From the NCBI GenBank assembly GCA_002686265.1, contig NZBA01000008.1, positions 28,800-92,799 on the forward strand: 64,000 nt of DNA, read 5' to 3'. Below are positions 1 through 7,830 of the stretch, one piece after another. Origin of the DNA: Planctomycetota bacterium. Its GTDB lineage: Bacteria; Planctomycetota; UBA1135; GCA-002686595. Below the pieces are notes generated by a model. The model searched no databases. It was given only the letters and a program-made list of their open reading frames with translations, and was not told the origin of the DNA. The translations under genes and the position numbers were made by a program. How positions within the stretch are numbered: position 1 is the stretch's first letter; every line of letters starts with the position of its first letter.

Positions 1-500
1 AGGTTCTGGGCGAAAGGACGCCGGCGGCGCTTGCCTCTTTGCGATTTCGAAGTACTCTCCCGCGCCTCCGGCACGGTGCGCCGGGGACGAGCCGCCGGAT
101 CCCTCCGGCGTTCTCGATCGGCGCTCCCCGCGGGGGGCTCCGGCCGTCCCTCGTCCCCGCGACAGCCACCGCCTCCGCGGGCGAAGACGAGCCTGACGAG
201 ATGACGGGAAGCCAACGAAGAGAGTCCGCCGGCAGCGTTGTGGGGACGAAGCTGCTCGGCGGCCGAAGGAGGAGCCGCGTAGGGTGTCGGTCCGTGGGGA
301 CAGGCCGCGCCTCTGCGCACCCCGGCTGTTGCGTTCGAGCGCACGCGACTGCGTGGAAGGCATCTACGCGATGACCTGAGTGGGAACCACGCGGTCCGTC
401 GCTCATGGAGAGCGCGCACCGGGACGCGGGGGCGTGGGGCCGTGCCTCACGTCCCCGCTTCTTTCTCTCCCGCCCGACTCTCCCGCGCTCGCCCGCCCGC
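1..500. other. Window edge, no convincing gene
   Basis: I see no supportable gene here. An open frame of 111 codons exists on the plus strand (39-374), but its product is arginine/serine/alanine-rich low-complexity sequence with no recognisable motif, as expected of a chance frame in GC-rich DNA. No tRNA fold, repeat or clear terminator for the sigma-factor gene that ends at 501 was found. Confidence 0.5.
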
Positions 501-1373
501 TCAGTCGTCGGAGACCTGGGCACTGAAGCGCCCCTTGAGGCGCTCGCGCAGTCGCGCGTGGATCTTGCACACGCGTGATTCCGAGAGGGAGAGCTCCTCC
601 CCGATCGTCTTCATCGACCAGCTCTCGTAGTAGCGCAGGTACAGGATGCGGAACTCCTGAGCGTCCGTGGCCTGCAGGACGAGGCTCATGGTCTCGCTCC
701 TGGAGAGCTTGTCGCCCGGTGCATCCCCGTCGGGATCGGACACCGCGTCGAGACTCGAGGGGAGCTCGTCGTCGGCACCGCCGGCGGGCATCGAGCCCGA
801 CGGCACGCCCGGAGGCACTACGCCGAACAGGCGCTCGTAGACATCGACGTCGAGGTCCATCTCACCCGCCCCCTCCTCGTCGTGGGGCTCACGTTCGAGG
901 TCAGCCCGCAGGCGCTCGACGATTCGTTTCTGGCGCTCGAGCCGCTGCCGGTGGGGCCGCGGCAGCCAATCCTGGGTCCGCAATTCGTCGCGACAGGCAC
1001 CCTTCACGCGCGTAGCGCAATAGGACTTGAAGCACACGCCATGACGAGGGTCGAAGCCCACGATGGCCTTCATCAGACCGAGGTGGGCCGCCGTCTCCAG
1101 GTCGCCACGGTCGACGCTCCGCGGGAGGCGTGCGGCGAAGCGGCGGATCTGATCCTTGGCGAAAGTGAAGTAGAACTCCACCAGCCTATTCCGGGTCTCG
1201 TCGCACTCGTTCTTGCGGTAGGAGAGCCACAGATCCTCGCGCTGGACCCTGCGCTCGTTCTCGGCCGCGTCGAAGCGCGGCTTCCCGACCTCCTGGCGAG
1301 TGCGTGTACTCAATGGCTGACTCTCGACTCCGCGGCGGCGAGCGGCGTGCGTGCGCACACGCGGGATACTCAT
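501..1373 (-). CDS. Sigma-70 family factor, FliA/WhiG (sigma-28) type
   Basis: This is an RNA polymerase sigma factor that would redirect transcription to a dedicated promoter set. The region 2-3 boundary carries VKGACRDELRTQDWLPR, which closely matches the (I/V)RGAxxDELRxxDWxPR signature of FliA/WhiG factors. The C-terminus has a region 4 helix-turn-helix (YYESWSMKTIGEELSLSESRVCKIHARL). Between them lies an acidic, Pro/Gly/Ser-rich stretch of roughly 65 residues, longer than the usual linker. The ATG at 1373 is chosen because the 40 codons upstream are cysteine- and arginine-rich and unlike the family; a ribosome site is not obvious. No flagellar or sporulation genes are nearby, so the regulon cannot be read from context. 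Family confidence is high, role unknown. Confidence 0.85.
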   Translation of the reverse strand: MSIPRVRTHAARRRGVESQPLSTRTRQEVGKPRFDAAENERRVQREDLWLSYRKNECDETRNRLVEFYFTFAKDQIRRFAARLPRSVDRGDLETAAHLGLMKAIVGFDPRHGVCFKSYCATRVKGACRDELRTQDWLPRPHRQRLERQKRIVERLRADLEREPHDEEGAGEMDLDVDVYERLFGVVPPGVPSGSMPAGGADDELPSSLDAVSDPDGDAPGDKLSRSETMSLVLQATDAQEFRILYLRYYESWSMKTIGEELSLSESRVCKIHARLRERLKGRFSAQVSDD

Positions 1374-1387
1374 GCGGAGCAAACACC

Positions 1388-1415
1388 TAGATACGGATTC
1401 TGGAGCGCCGTTCAA
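1388..1415 (-). promoter_or_regulatory. Candidate promoter for the sigma-factor gene
   Basis: On the minus strand TTGAAC (1415-1410) and TATCTA (1393-1388) are separated by 16 bp, a weak sigma-70-like match. It would place the transcript start only about 8 bases before the ATG at 1373, so it is tentative. Confidence 0.25.
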
Positions 1416-1553
1416 CAAGCAACACGCACACGCGAGATCGGATTCCGCGCGCGGCACGAGACAGCAATCGGTGCAAAGGCCCAATGCGCGCAAGAGACGG
1501 CCAATCGCCCGTGTTTCGCATCGGGGTCACGCCCCTCATACGCACACGTTTTT

Positions 1554-2021
1554 TTACTTTTTTTCTCTCGAAGGAGAGGTCACGTCTTGTGGATCGTCGT
1601 CGCGCCCGTAGCCGAGGGCGGCAAGCACTTGCGCTTCGGCGGCGCGCATCTCAAGGCGCTGCGCGTCTTCTCTGTCGTCGAATCCGCATAGGTGCAGCAC
1701 GCCGTGCACGATGTAGAGCGCCAGCTCGCGCGCCACCGCCGCGCCGCGCTGCGCGGCCACGCGCCGCGCGCACTCGACGCTGACGTACACCTCCGCCTGC
1801 GGCCCATCGCCATCGCCGAGGTCGAACGAGAGCACGTCGGTCGGCGTCGGATCGTCGAGGAAGCGTCCGTGCAGCTCGCCGATGGTCTCATCGTCGACGA
1901 AGACGACGTCCACGGCGGCGGGCCACCGCCCTCCGTGCCGCAGCGCCGCCTCGACCGCCGCCCGCGCGTCCCCCGGCACGAGTTCCTCGGCCTCGGTCTG
2001 CCAATGGAGCCCGACGCTCAA
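1554..2021 (-). CDS. ybeY: Endoribonuclease YbeY
   Basis: YbeY is a zinc-dependent single-strand endoribonuclease involved in 16S rRNA 3' maturation and ribosome quality control. The protein has 155 residues, normal for the family, and contains the upstream motif TPTDVLSFD and the metal-site motif HGVLHLCGFDD. The first two ligands are His106 and His110, but the third position, normally His, is Asp116. The start is a TTG at 2021 whose last bases overlap the TGA of the HD-domain gene upstream (TTGA), implying translational coupling. The order phoH, HD phosphohydrolase, ybeY is widely conserved, which supports the call despite the substituted ligand. The frame ends in a lysine-rich tail over an A-rich run. 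Confidence 0.92.
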   Translation of the reverse strand: MSVGLHWQTEAEELVPGDARAAVEAALRHGGRWPAAVDVVFVDDETIGELHGRFLDDPTPTDVLSFDLGDGDGPQAEVYVSVECARRVAAQRGAAVARELALYIVHGVLHLCGFDDREDAQRLEMRAAEAQVLAALGYGRDDDPQDVTSPSREKK

Positions 2022-3613
2022 GCACGGCCCCCCCGCAGGGCTCGCTCGGTTTCGCCCCCGCGCATCCGGCCACTTTCCCGCGCCGAGCGCCTCTCACGCG
2101 GTTGGGCGAGATCGAGCGGATGGGGCCGCCCCTTGGGGTAAGTCGGCCGCTGGTGGTAGATCCCAGCGAGCACCCGGGCCGAGGCCTCCTCGATCCTGGC
2201 CAGGTCCGCGAGGGTTAGAGGGCACTCCGCGAACTGACCGTCCATCAAGCGTTTGAACACGACCTCGTGCACCATCTCGCGCAGGCGCGCGGGGTTCGGG
2301 TCGGGCATCTGACGGCTGATCGCCTCGGCCGCGTCGGCGATCATCACGATCGCGGGTTCGACGCTCTGCGGCTTGGGACCCACGTAGCGAAAGCTCGCCT
2401 CGGAGACGTTCTCCTCGCCACGCATGTCCTGCGCCGCCCGGTAGAAGAACTCGATGCACGAGGTTCCGTGGTGTTCCGGCATGAAGTTCAGGATGGCCTG
2501 CGGGAGGCCGTGGTAACGGCCCAGCTCGACACCGTCGCGCGTGTGGGCGGAGATGATCAGCGTGCTCATCTCCGGCGTCAGGTCACGATGACGCCCGCGA
2601 GCATCCGCGGAGTTCTCCGCGAAGTACTCGGGCTTGTTCAACTTCCCGATGTCGTGGTAGAGCGCCCCCACGCGCGCCAGCAAGGCGTTGCCGCCGACGG
2701 CCTCCGCCGACGCCTCGGCCAGCAAGCCCACGATGTAGGAGTGGTGGAACGTCCCCGGCGCCTCGAGCAGGAGCTTGCGCAAGAGCGGGTGCTCGTGGGT
2801 GTTCCCCAGCTCCAGCAAGCTGATGTCCGTCGTCACGTCGAACAGATCCTCGATGATCGGCAGACAGCCCGAGACGAGCAAGCCGACGAACAGCCCCTCC
2901 ATTCCCAACAGGAAGAGAGTCCCGATCATCTCGGAGCCGACGTTTTCGCCCGTCCCCATCAACAGGAAGGCCCCGGCGGTGGCGGCCTGCGTGAATCCGA
3001 TCACGAGCCCGAGGCGCACGAGCGTCTGGCGCCGCTTGACCTCGGCGGCGCCGAGCGCGGCGACGAGGCCCCCCGTGGCCGCGACGACCAACCCCGCCGT
3101 TCCCTCGGCGCCCGGCTGGTGCAGATAGGCGTACAGCCCGATCAGGGCCGCGACGAAAACAGTGCTCTCCAGGGCCAAGGCACGCCCCCAAACGAGGGCC
3201 ATCACCAAGCTGGCAAACGCGAGGGGCAAGAAGGCTGCTCGCTCCAGGCCGATGAGCTCATGGAAGGCGCGCACGCAGCCGAGCACCCCGACGAGCAGCA
3301 CCGACAGGGCCACGACGCGCGAGAGGCTCGTGAGAGCCGCGCGGCGGAAGTCCACCAGGTAGCTCTCGAAGAGGACGGTCGCCAGGCAGACCAGTGAGAA
3401 CAGGCCGAACCACCCTGCGGCCTCGAGGCCGGCGCCCACGCCGAGCAGCACGGTCAGCATCAGGGCCGCGGCCGCGGCTACCAGGATCTTCTCGCCCGCC
3501 TGCGGGAGCGGTCGCCGGCGGGGAGCGGGACCGACCGCCCGCGCTCGCTCGATGGAGACGCGCCGCAGCCCGGTCTGGGAGGCCCCGCCGAACCAGCTCC
3601 TCAGGCGCCTCAC
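2018..3613 (-). CDS. Membrane HD-domain phosphohydrolase, PgpH-like (7TM-HD)
   Basis: This is probably a cyclic di-AMP phosphodiesterase of the PgpH/7TM-HD family. About seven hydrophobic segments fill residues 40-265, followed by a cytosolic HD domain with FHHSYIVG, the HD pair in YHDIGK (about residue 318) and the downstream EHHGT. At 531 residues it is about 180 shorter than Bacillus PgpH (about 711), and it lacks the large extracellular 7TMR-HDED domain: the membrane block begins about 40 residues from the start. It starts with GTG at 3613 overlapping the phoH stop (GTGA) and ends overlapping the ybeY start. The substrate is inferred from the family; the HD residues needed for metal binding are present. 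Confidence 0.88.
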   Translation of the reverse strand: MRRLRSWFGGASQTGLRRVSIERARAVGPAPRRRPLPQAGEKILVAAAAALMLTVLLGVGAGLEAAGWFGLFSLVCLATVLFESYLVDFRRAALTSLSRVVALSVLLVGVLGCVRAFHELIGLERAAFLPLAFASLVMALVWGRALALESTVFVAALIGLYAYLHQPGAEGTAGLVVAATGGLVAALGAAEVKRRQTLVRLGLVIGFTQAATAGAFLLMGTGENVGSEMIGTLFLLGMEGLFVGLLVSGCLPIIEDLFDVTTDISLLELGNTHEHPLLRKLLLEAPGTFHHSYIVGLLAEASAEAVGGNALLARVGALYHDIGKLNKPEYFAENSADARGRHRDLTPEMSTLIISAHTRDGVELGRYHGLPQAILNFMPEHHGTSCIEFFYRAAQDMRGEENVSEASFRYVGPKPQSVEPAIVMIADAAEAISRQMPDPNPARLREMVHEVVFKRLMDGQFAECPLTLADLARIEEASARVLAGIYHQRPTYPKGRPHPLDLAQPRERRSARESGRMRGGETERALRGGRA

Positions 3614-4686
3614 CCGCCGGCCTCCCGACCGTTCGCCTCACGGCGACGAGGTTGCTCGTAGGCCCGCACGATGCGCGCTACCAGCGGGTGGCGCACGACA
3701 TCGGACGAAGCGAACTCCACCAGCCCCACTTCCTCGTAGGATCGCAGGCGCTCCATGGCGTCGTTGAGTCCGCTCCGCTCGCCCTCGGGAAGATCGCTCT
3801 GGCTCGGGTCGCCCGTGACGACCATGCGCGAGCCCTCACCGAGGCGTGTCAGGAACATCTTCATCTGACCGACGGTCGTATTCTGCGCCTCGTCGAGGAT
3901 CACGAAGGCGTTGGAGAGGGTCCTTCCGCGCATGTAGGCCAGCGGCGCGATTTCGAGCACGTGGGACTCCTCCAGGCGAGCGACGTCCTCGTAGCGCAGG
4001 AGCGCGTGCAAGGCGTCGTAGAGCGGGCGCATGTAGGGGTCCAGCTTCGCCTGCACGTCTCCCGGCAAGAACCCCAGGCGCTCCCCCGCCTCGACGACCG
4101 GACGCGTCAGCACGAGGCGCCGACACGCACCGGAGCGCAGTGCCTTGACGGCACTGGCGACGGCCAGGAAGGTCTTGCCGGTACCCGCGGCGCCGACGCC
4201 GAAGGTCAGGTCTCGCTTCTCGATCAGCTCGAGGTAGCGCCGCTGGTTCTCCGAGCGCGGCTGGATCGGTCGGGCACGGAGCGACGGCTCCGCGCCATCG
4301 GCCCGCCCGCGAGGCGCCTCACGGGCGGGCGCGGGCCGGGGCGGGGCCGAGGGCCCATTCCCCCCAGCGGGCGAGGCGCCCGACGCACCCGCCGGTCCGC
4401 CGAGGAGGATCTCCTCGATCTCGCGTACGTTCAGATCCCTGCGCTTGCGGGACTTCCCGAGCAGGTGATCGATCCGCCGGCGCGCCTCCGCTATGTCCGT
4501 CACCTCGCCCTTGAGGCGCAGGTTCCCGCTGCGCGCGTACAGCTCGATGTCGAGCGCGTTTCGCAGGAGCTTCGCGTAGCGGTCATAGGGACCCAAGACG
4601 AGGACGGCCTCGTCGTGGGACTGCAGGGGAATGGTGATCTCGGCCAAGAGCTCGGGGGGTTGGGTGCTACGGACGCCGCAGAGCAT
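3610..4686 (-). CDS. phoH: PhoH-like ATPase
   Basis: This is a PhoH-family P-loop ATPase, thought to act in RNA metabolism and commonly encoded next to ybeY. It has 358 residues. The N-terminal about 95 residues form the usual KH-like region (LGPYDRYAKLLRN, then RLKGEVTD). A Pro/Ala/Gly-rich linker at about 98-140 follows. The ATPase domain carries Walker A GAAGTGKT at 165-172 and Walker B FVILDEAQN at 261-269. The ATG at 4686 is the first in frame and gives normal length. It overlaps the next gene by four bases, and phoH, the HD protein and ybeY form one operon. Confidence 0.93.
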   Translation of the reverse strand: MLCGVRSTQPPELLAEITIPLQSHDEAVLVLGPYDRYAKLLRNALDIELYARSGNLRLKGEVTDIAEARRRIDHLLGKSRKRRDLNVREIEEILLGGPAGASGASPAGGNGPSAPPRPAPAREAPRGRADGAEPSLRARPIQPRSENQRRYLELIEKRDLTFGVGAAGTGKTFLAVASAVKALRSGACRRLVLTRPVVEAGERLGFLPGDVQAKLDPYMRPLYDALHALLRYEDVARLEESHVLEIAPLAYMRGRTLSNAFVILDEAQNTTVGQMKMFLTRLGEGSRMVVTGDPSQSDLPEGERSGLNDAMERLRSYEEVGLVEFASSDVVRHPLVARIVRAYEQPRRREANGREAGG

Positions 4687-4799
4687 CGCGGCAAGTGAGC
4701 GGATCTGTCAACGCGGGAGGAGGTCAAGGGCGGTCCGCGCCCAGTACGAGGACCCTTCCGGATGCCCTCCCGGAGTCGCAAGTCCTTTCTTGTTCGGCA

Positions 4800-5666
4800 C
4801 TAAGCGACGGAGAACAGCAACGGCCAGACAAGGGCGGCGGCCGGGACGCTGAGCAGCAAGCTGTCGACGAGATCGAGCAGCCCCCCCGCCGGCCCCAGCA
4901 CGGTGCCGGAGTCCTTGACTCCCGCCCAACGCTTGACGGCGCTCTCGAGCAGGTCGCCGGCTTGCGACACGAGGTTCACGGTGCCCCCCGCCAGCAGACC
5001 GCCGGCCCATCCCCAGGGTTCCGCGGGCAGCAGTCCGACCGCCACGCACGCGGCCCCGGCCGCGGCTCCCGCGACGAACGAGCCCACGCAGCCCGCGGTC
5101 GTCTTGCCCGGACTGATGCGACTGAAGGGGTGGGTGCGACCGATCGCGTTGCCCACGTAGTAACCGGCCACGTCTCCGACCTTCGAGAGCACGATCAAGG
5201 CCACCAACCCGGCAGCGCCGAAATCGGCGCGCACCCAGTGGAGCGAGGGCAAGGCGGGGATGATCCACAAGGCCAGGGCGACCGACCTCCAGGCGTCGGC
5301 CCACTCGTTGCGGCCGCGCGTGGCGAGGCGCCAGGCGAACGCGGTCGGCAGGGCGACGGCACCGACGCGTGCGTAGAGGGCGAAGGGATCGAGCGCGAAG
5401 GCGTCCGGCCCGGCGGCCCGTGCGGTCAGCGCGGCCGCTGTAGCCCCCGAGACGAGTGGGACGACCCACATTGCACGGCCAGCGAAGCGGCCCATGGAGG
5501 CGACCTCGCGCAGGACGAGGAGGGTGATGACCGCCGAGATCACGAGCACGAGCGTCCCGCCCCACTCGGCGAAGGAGAGCCACAGACAGCCGGCCGCGAA
5601 GGCGCTCAGACCTCCTCCGACCCAGGTTCTCTTCCAGATGCGCGCAGCCTTCGTGCCGCCGCTCAA
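4800..5666 (-). CDS. cdsA: Phosphatidate cytidylyltransferase
   Basis: CdsA makes CDP-diacylglycerol from phosphatidic acid and CTP at the inner membrane, the entry step for anionic phospholipids. The product (288 residues) is almost entirely hydrophobic, with about eight membrane segments. Its C-terminal half has the family signature: KVGDVAGYYVGNAIGR, then SPGKTTAG and DLLESAVKRWAGVKDSG. The start is placed at TTG 5666, which overlaps the uppS stop (TTGA) and follows a GGAGAAGG ribosome site; a longer frame upstream lies inside uppS and looks like shadow sequence. The uppS-cdsA order is typical of bacterial envelope operons. Confidence 0.92.
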   Translation of the reverse strand: MSGGTKAARIWKRTWVGGGLSAFAAGCLWLSFAEWGGTLVLVISAVITLLVLREVASMGRFAGRAMWVVPLVSGATAAALTARAAGPDAFALDPFALYARVGAVALPTAFAWRLATRGRNEWADAWRSVALALWIIPALPSLHWVRADFGAAGLVALIVLSKVGDVAGYYVGNAIGRTHPFSRISPGKTTAGCVGSFVAGAAAGAACVAVGLLPAEPWGWAGGLLAGGTVNLVSQAGDLLESAVKRWAGVKDSGTVLGPAGGLLDLVDSLLLSVPAAALVWPLLFSVA

Positions 5667-6448
5667 ACGGCCTTCTCCGATCCGCGGTCGGGGGGCTTGG
5701 CGTCGATCAGGCCACCGTAGCGCCGCTCGCGCCCGGCGTAGGCTCGCAGCGCCGCGAGCAAGTCCGGCTCCCGGAACTCGGGCCAGCACACCTCCGTCAC
5801 GTAGAGCTCGGAGTAGGAGGCCTGCCAGAGGAGGAAGTTCGAGAGGCGCATCTCCCCCGCGGTCCGGATCACCAAGTCTGGATCGGGCGTCTGGGGGTCG
5901 TAGAGGTAGCCGCGCAGGGTGTCGTCATCCACGTCGTCGGGACGGAGATTCCCGGCGGCGGCGTCGGCGACAGCCTCGCGCAGTGCGTCTGCGAGCTCGG
6001 TGCGGCTGCCGTAGGAGAGGGCCAGCCGCAGCACCATGCCGGTGTTCTCGCGCGTGAGCTCCTCGGTTTCGCGCAGCTTGCTCAAGGCGTCCGCGGGCAG
6101 TTCGTCGAGGCGTCCGATCCCCATCAGGCGCACACCGTTCTCCATCAGCGTGTCGCGCTCGGCGACCAGGTAACGGCGCAAGAGACGCATCAGGTACTCG
6201 ACCTCCTTCCGCGGGCGCTTCCAGTTTTCGACGGAGAAGGCGTACAAGGTGAGGCTCTCCAGCCCCATGCGTGCGCAGGAGGTCGTGACCTCCCGCACGG
6301 AGGCGATGCCCTCGCGGTGCCCGAAGATGCGCCGCAACCCCTGGCGCTGGGCCCAACGGCCGTTGCCATCCATGATCACGGCCAAGTGCTCGGGGAAAGG
6401 ACCGCCGAGGTCCGGGCGCTCGACGGGGCTGGGTGGATTCGAAGCCAT
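5663..6448 (-). CDS. uppS: Undecaprenyl diphosphate synthase (cis-prenyltransferase)
   Basis: UppS condenses isopentenyl units onto farnesyl diphosphate to give the C55 lipid carrier for peptidoglycan and other envelope polymers. The 261-residue protein has the catalytic MDGNGRWA near the N-terminus with GHREG behind it. The C-terminal block has RTAGEMRLSNFLLWQ and CWPEF, matching the family RTSGExRLSNFLLWQ with Ser replaced by Ala. The ATG at 6448 is chosen because it overlaps the purA stop (ATGA) and puts MDGNGRWA at the usual distance. About 100 upstream codons of open frame are shadow sequence over purA. Confidence 0.95.
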   Translation of the reverse strand: MASNPPSPVERPDLGGPFPEHLAVIMDGNGRWAQRQGLRRIFGHREGIASVREVTTSCARMGLESLTLYAFSVENWKRPRKEVEYLMRLLRRYLVAERDTLMENGVRLMGIGRLDELPADALSKLRETEELTRENTGMVLRLALSYGSRTELADALREAVADAAAGNLRPDDVDDDTLRGYLYDPQTPDPDLVIRTAGEMRLSNFLLWQASYSELYVTEVCWPEFREPDLLAALRAYAGRERRYGGLIDAKPPDRGSEKAV

Positions 6449-7731
6449 CAGAGCCCCCTCGAGATGACCTGTTCGCGCTCGGGTCCGATGGAGAGCATCA
6501 CGATCGGGGTGCCGATCAACTCCTCGACCCACTCGACGTAGCTCCTCGCGCTCGCCGGCAGGTCCTCGTAGCACCGCAGGCCACTGATGTCTTCCTGCCA
6601 ACCGGGGCGGGTCTCCAAGCGGACCTCGCAACCGTCGAGTGCCGGAAGGTGGGCGGGGTACTCTCGCGTTTGTTCGCCGTCCATGACGTAGGAAGTCGCC
6701 ACCGACAGCTCCTCGAAGCCCGACAGCACGTCGAGGTTCGTCATGACCCACCCGTCGGCTCCATTGAGACTCAGCCCGTAGCGCACGGCGACGGCATCGA
6801 ACCAGCCGCAGCGCCGGGGGCGACCAGTGGTCGCACCGTACTCGTTCCCGGCGGCGCGGATCGCGTCGCCGGTCTCGCCGCGCAGCTCCGAGGGAAAGGG
6901 CCCCTCGCCGACGCGCGTGCAGTACGCCTTGGCGATTCCGATGGCGCGATCGATGTGGCCCGGAGGGAAGCCGGCCCCGGCCGGGATGCCCGCCGTGCCG
7001 GTGTTCGAGGAGGTGACGAAGGGGTAGGTGCCGTGATCGATGTCGAGCATGATCCCCTGAGCGCCCTCGAACAGAATGCGCTTGCCGGCACGGTAGTCCG
7101 CGCGCAGCTCGGCGCCCGTGTCGCCCACGAAGGGCCGCAGCCGATCACCGAGAGCCGTGGCGCGCTCGAGCTCGGCGGCGAGGTCAACGGGATCGGCCCC
7201 GTGGACGCCCTCGATGGTCGCGTTCTTCTCCGCCAGCACGGCGCTCAGGCGGGAGTGACAGCGCTCGGGATCCAGGAGATCGCTGACCCGCAACCCGACG
7301 CGCGAGGCCTTGTCCGCATAGGCCGGACCGATCCCGCGCCCGGTGGTCCCGATGCGACCCTCGCCCAACCAGTGCTCGGAGAGCTGATCCATCCGGCGGT
7401 GGTGCTCGAAGATCAAGTGCGCCCCCGCGGAGATCCGCAGGCTCTCGCCCGTGACCTCCACGCCGCGCTCGCGCAGGGCATCGACCTCCTCGAGAAGCTG
7501 AACCGGGTCGATCGCCACGCCGTTGGCCACGACGTTCTTCGTTCCCCGGTGCAGGACCCCGCAAGGGACGAGGTGCAGCACGGTCTTCTCCCCGTCGACG
7601 ACCATCGTGTGGCCGGCGTTCGCGCCGCCCTGATAGCGGACGACGACATCCGCGTCGGCGGCTAGGCGATCGATGATCTTCCCCTTGCCCTCATCGCCCC
7701 ACTGAGCACCGAAAACGCTGAGAGAGGGCAT
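6448..7731 (-). CDS. purA: Adenylosuccinate synthetase
   Basis: PurA joins IMP and aspartate using GTP, the first committed step from IMP to AMP. The 427-residue length matches the family. The N-terminus MPSLSVFGAQWGDEGKGK carries the GTP-binding loop and catalytic Asp. GGANAGHT, the TTGRGIGPAYADK segment and the substrate-loop sequence GATTGRPRRCGWFD all follow in order. The ATG at 7731 puts the GDEGKGK loop at its usual place; the 33 upstream codons of open frame are not conserved. It overlaps uppS by four bases. Confidence 0.97.
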   Translation of the reverse strand: MPSLSVFGAQWGDEGKGKIIDRLAADADVVVRYQGGANAGHTMVVDGEKTVLHLVPCGVLHRGTKNVVANGVAIDPVQLLEEVDALRERGVEVTGESLRISAGAHLIFEHHRRMDQLSEHWLGEGRIGTTGRGIGPAYADKASRVGLRVSDLLDPERCHSRLSAVLAEKNATIEGVHGADPVDLAAELERATALGDRLRPFVGDTGAELRADYRAGKRILFEGAQGIMLDIDHGTYPFVTSSNTGTAGIPAGAGFPPGHIDRAIGIAKAYCTRVGEGPFPSELRGETGDAIRAAGNEYGATTGRPRRCGWFDAVAVRYGLSLNGADGWVMTNLDVLSGFEELSVATSYVMDGEQTREYPAHLPALDGCEVRLETRPGWQEDISGLRCYEDLPASARSYVEWVEELIGTPIVMLSIGPEREQVISRGL

Positions 7732-7830
7732 GGAGGTCGTGGTTCTTCCCTGCTGGATCCGGGCTGGGTTCGAAAGCGTCCAAGCCCCTCCGCGCGGAGG
7801 GAAGCCGCGCTCCCGACCGCGGATTCTCAC

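Noticed and set aside
39..374. 111-codon frame near the window start
   Set aside because: Low-complexity Arg/Ser/Ala composition with no ribosome site or motif.
5663..6751. Extended uppS start at 6751
   Set aside because: The first 101 residues are Arg-rich shadow sequence over purA; ATG 6448 overlaps the purA stop.
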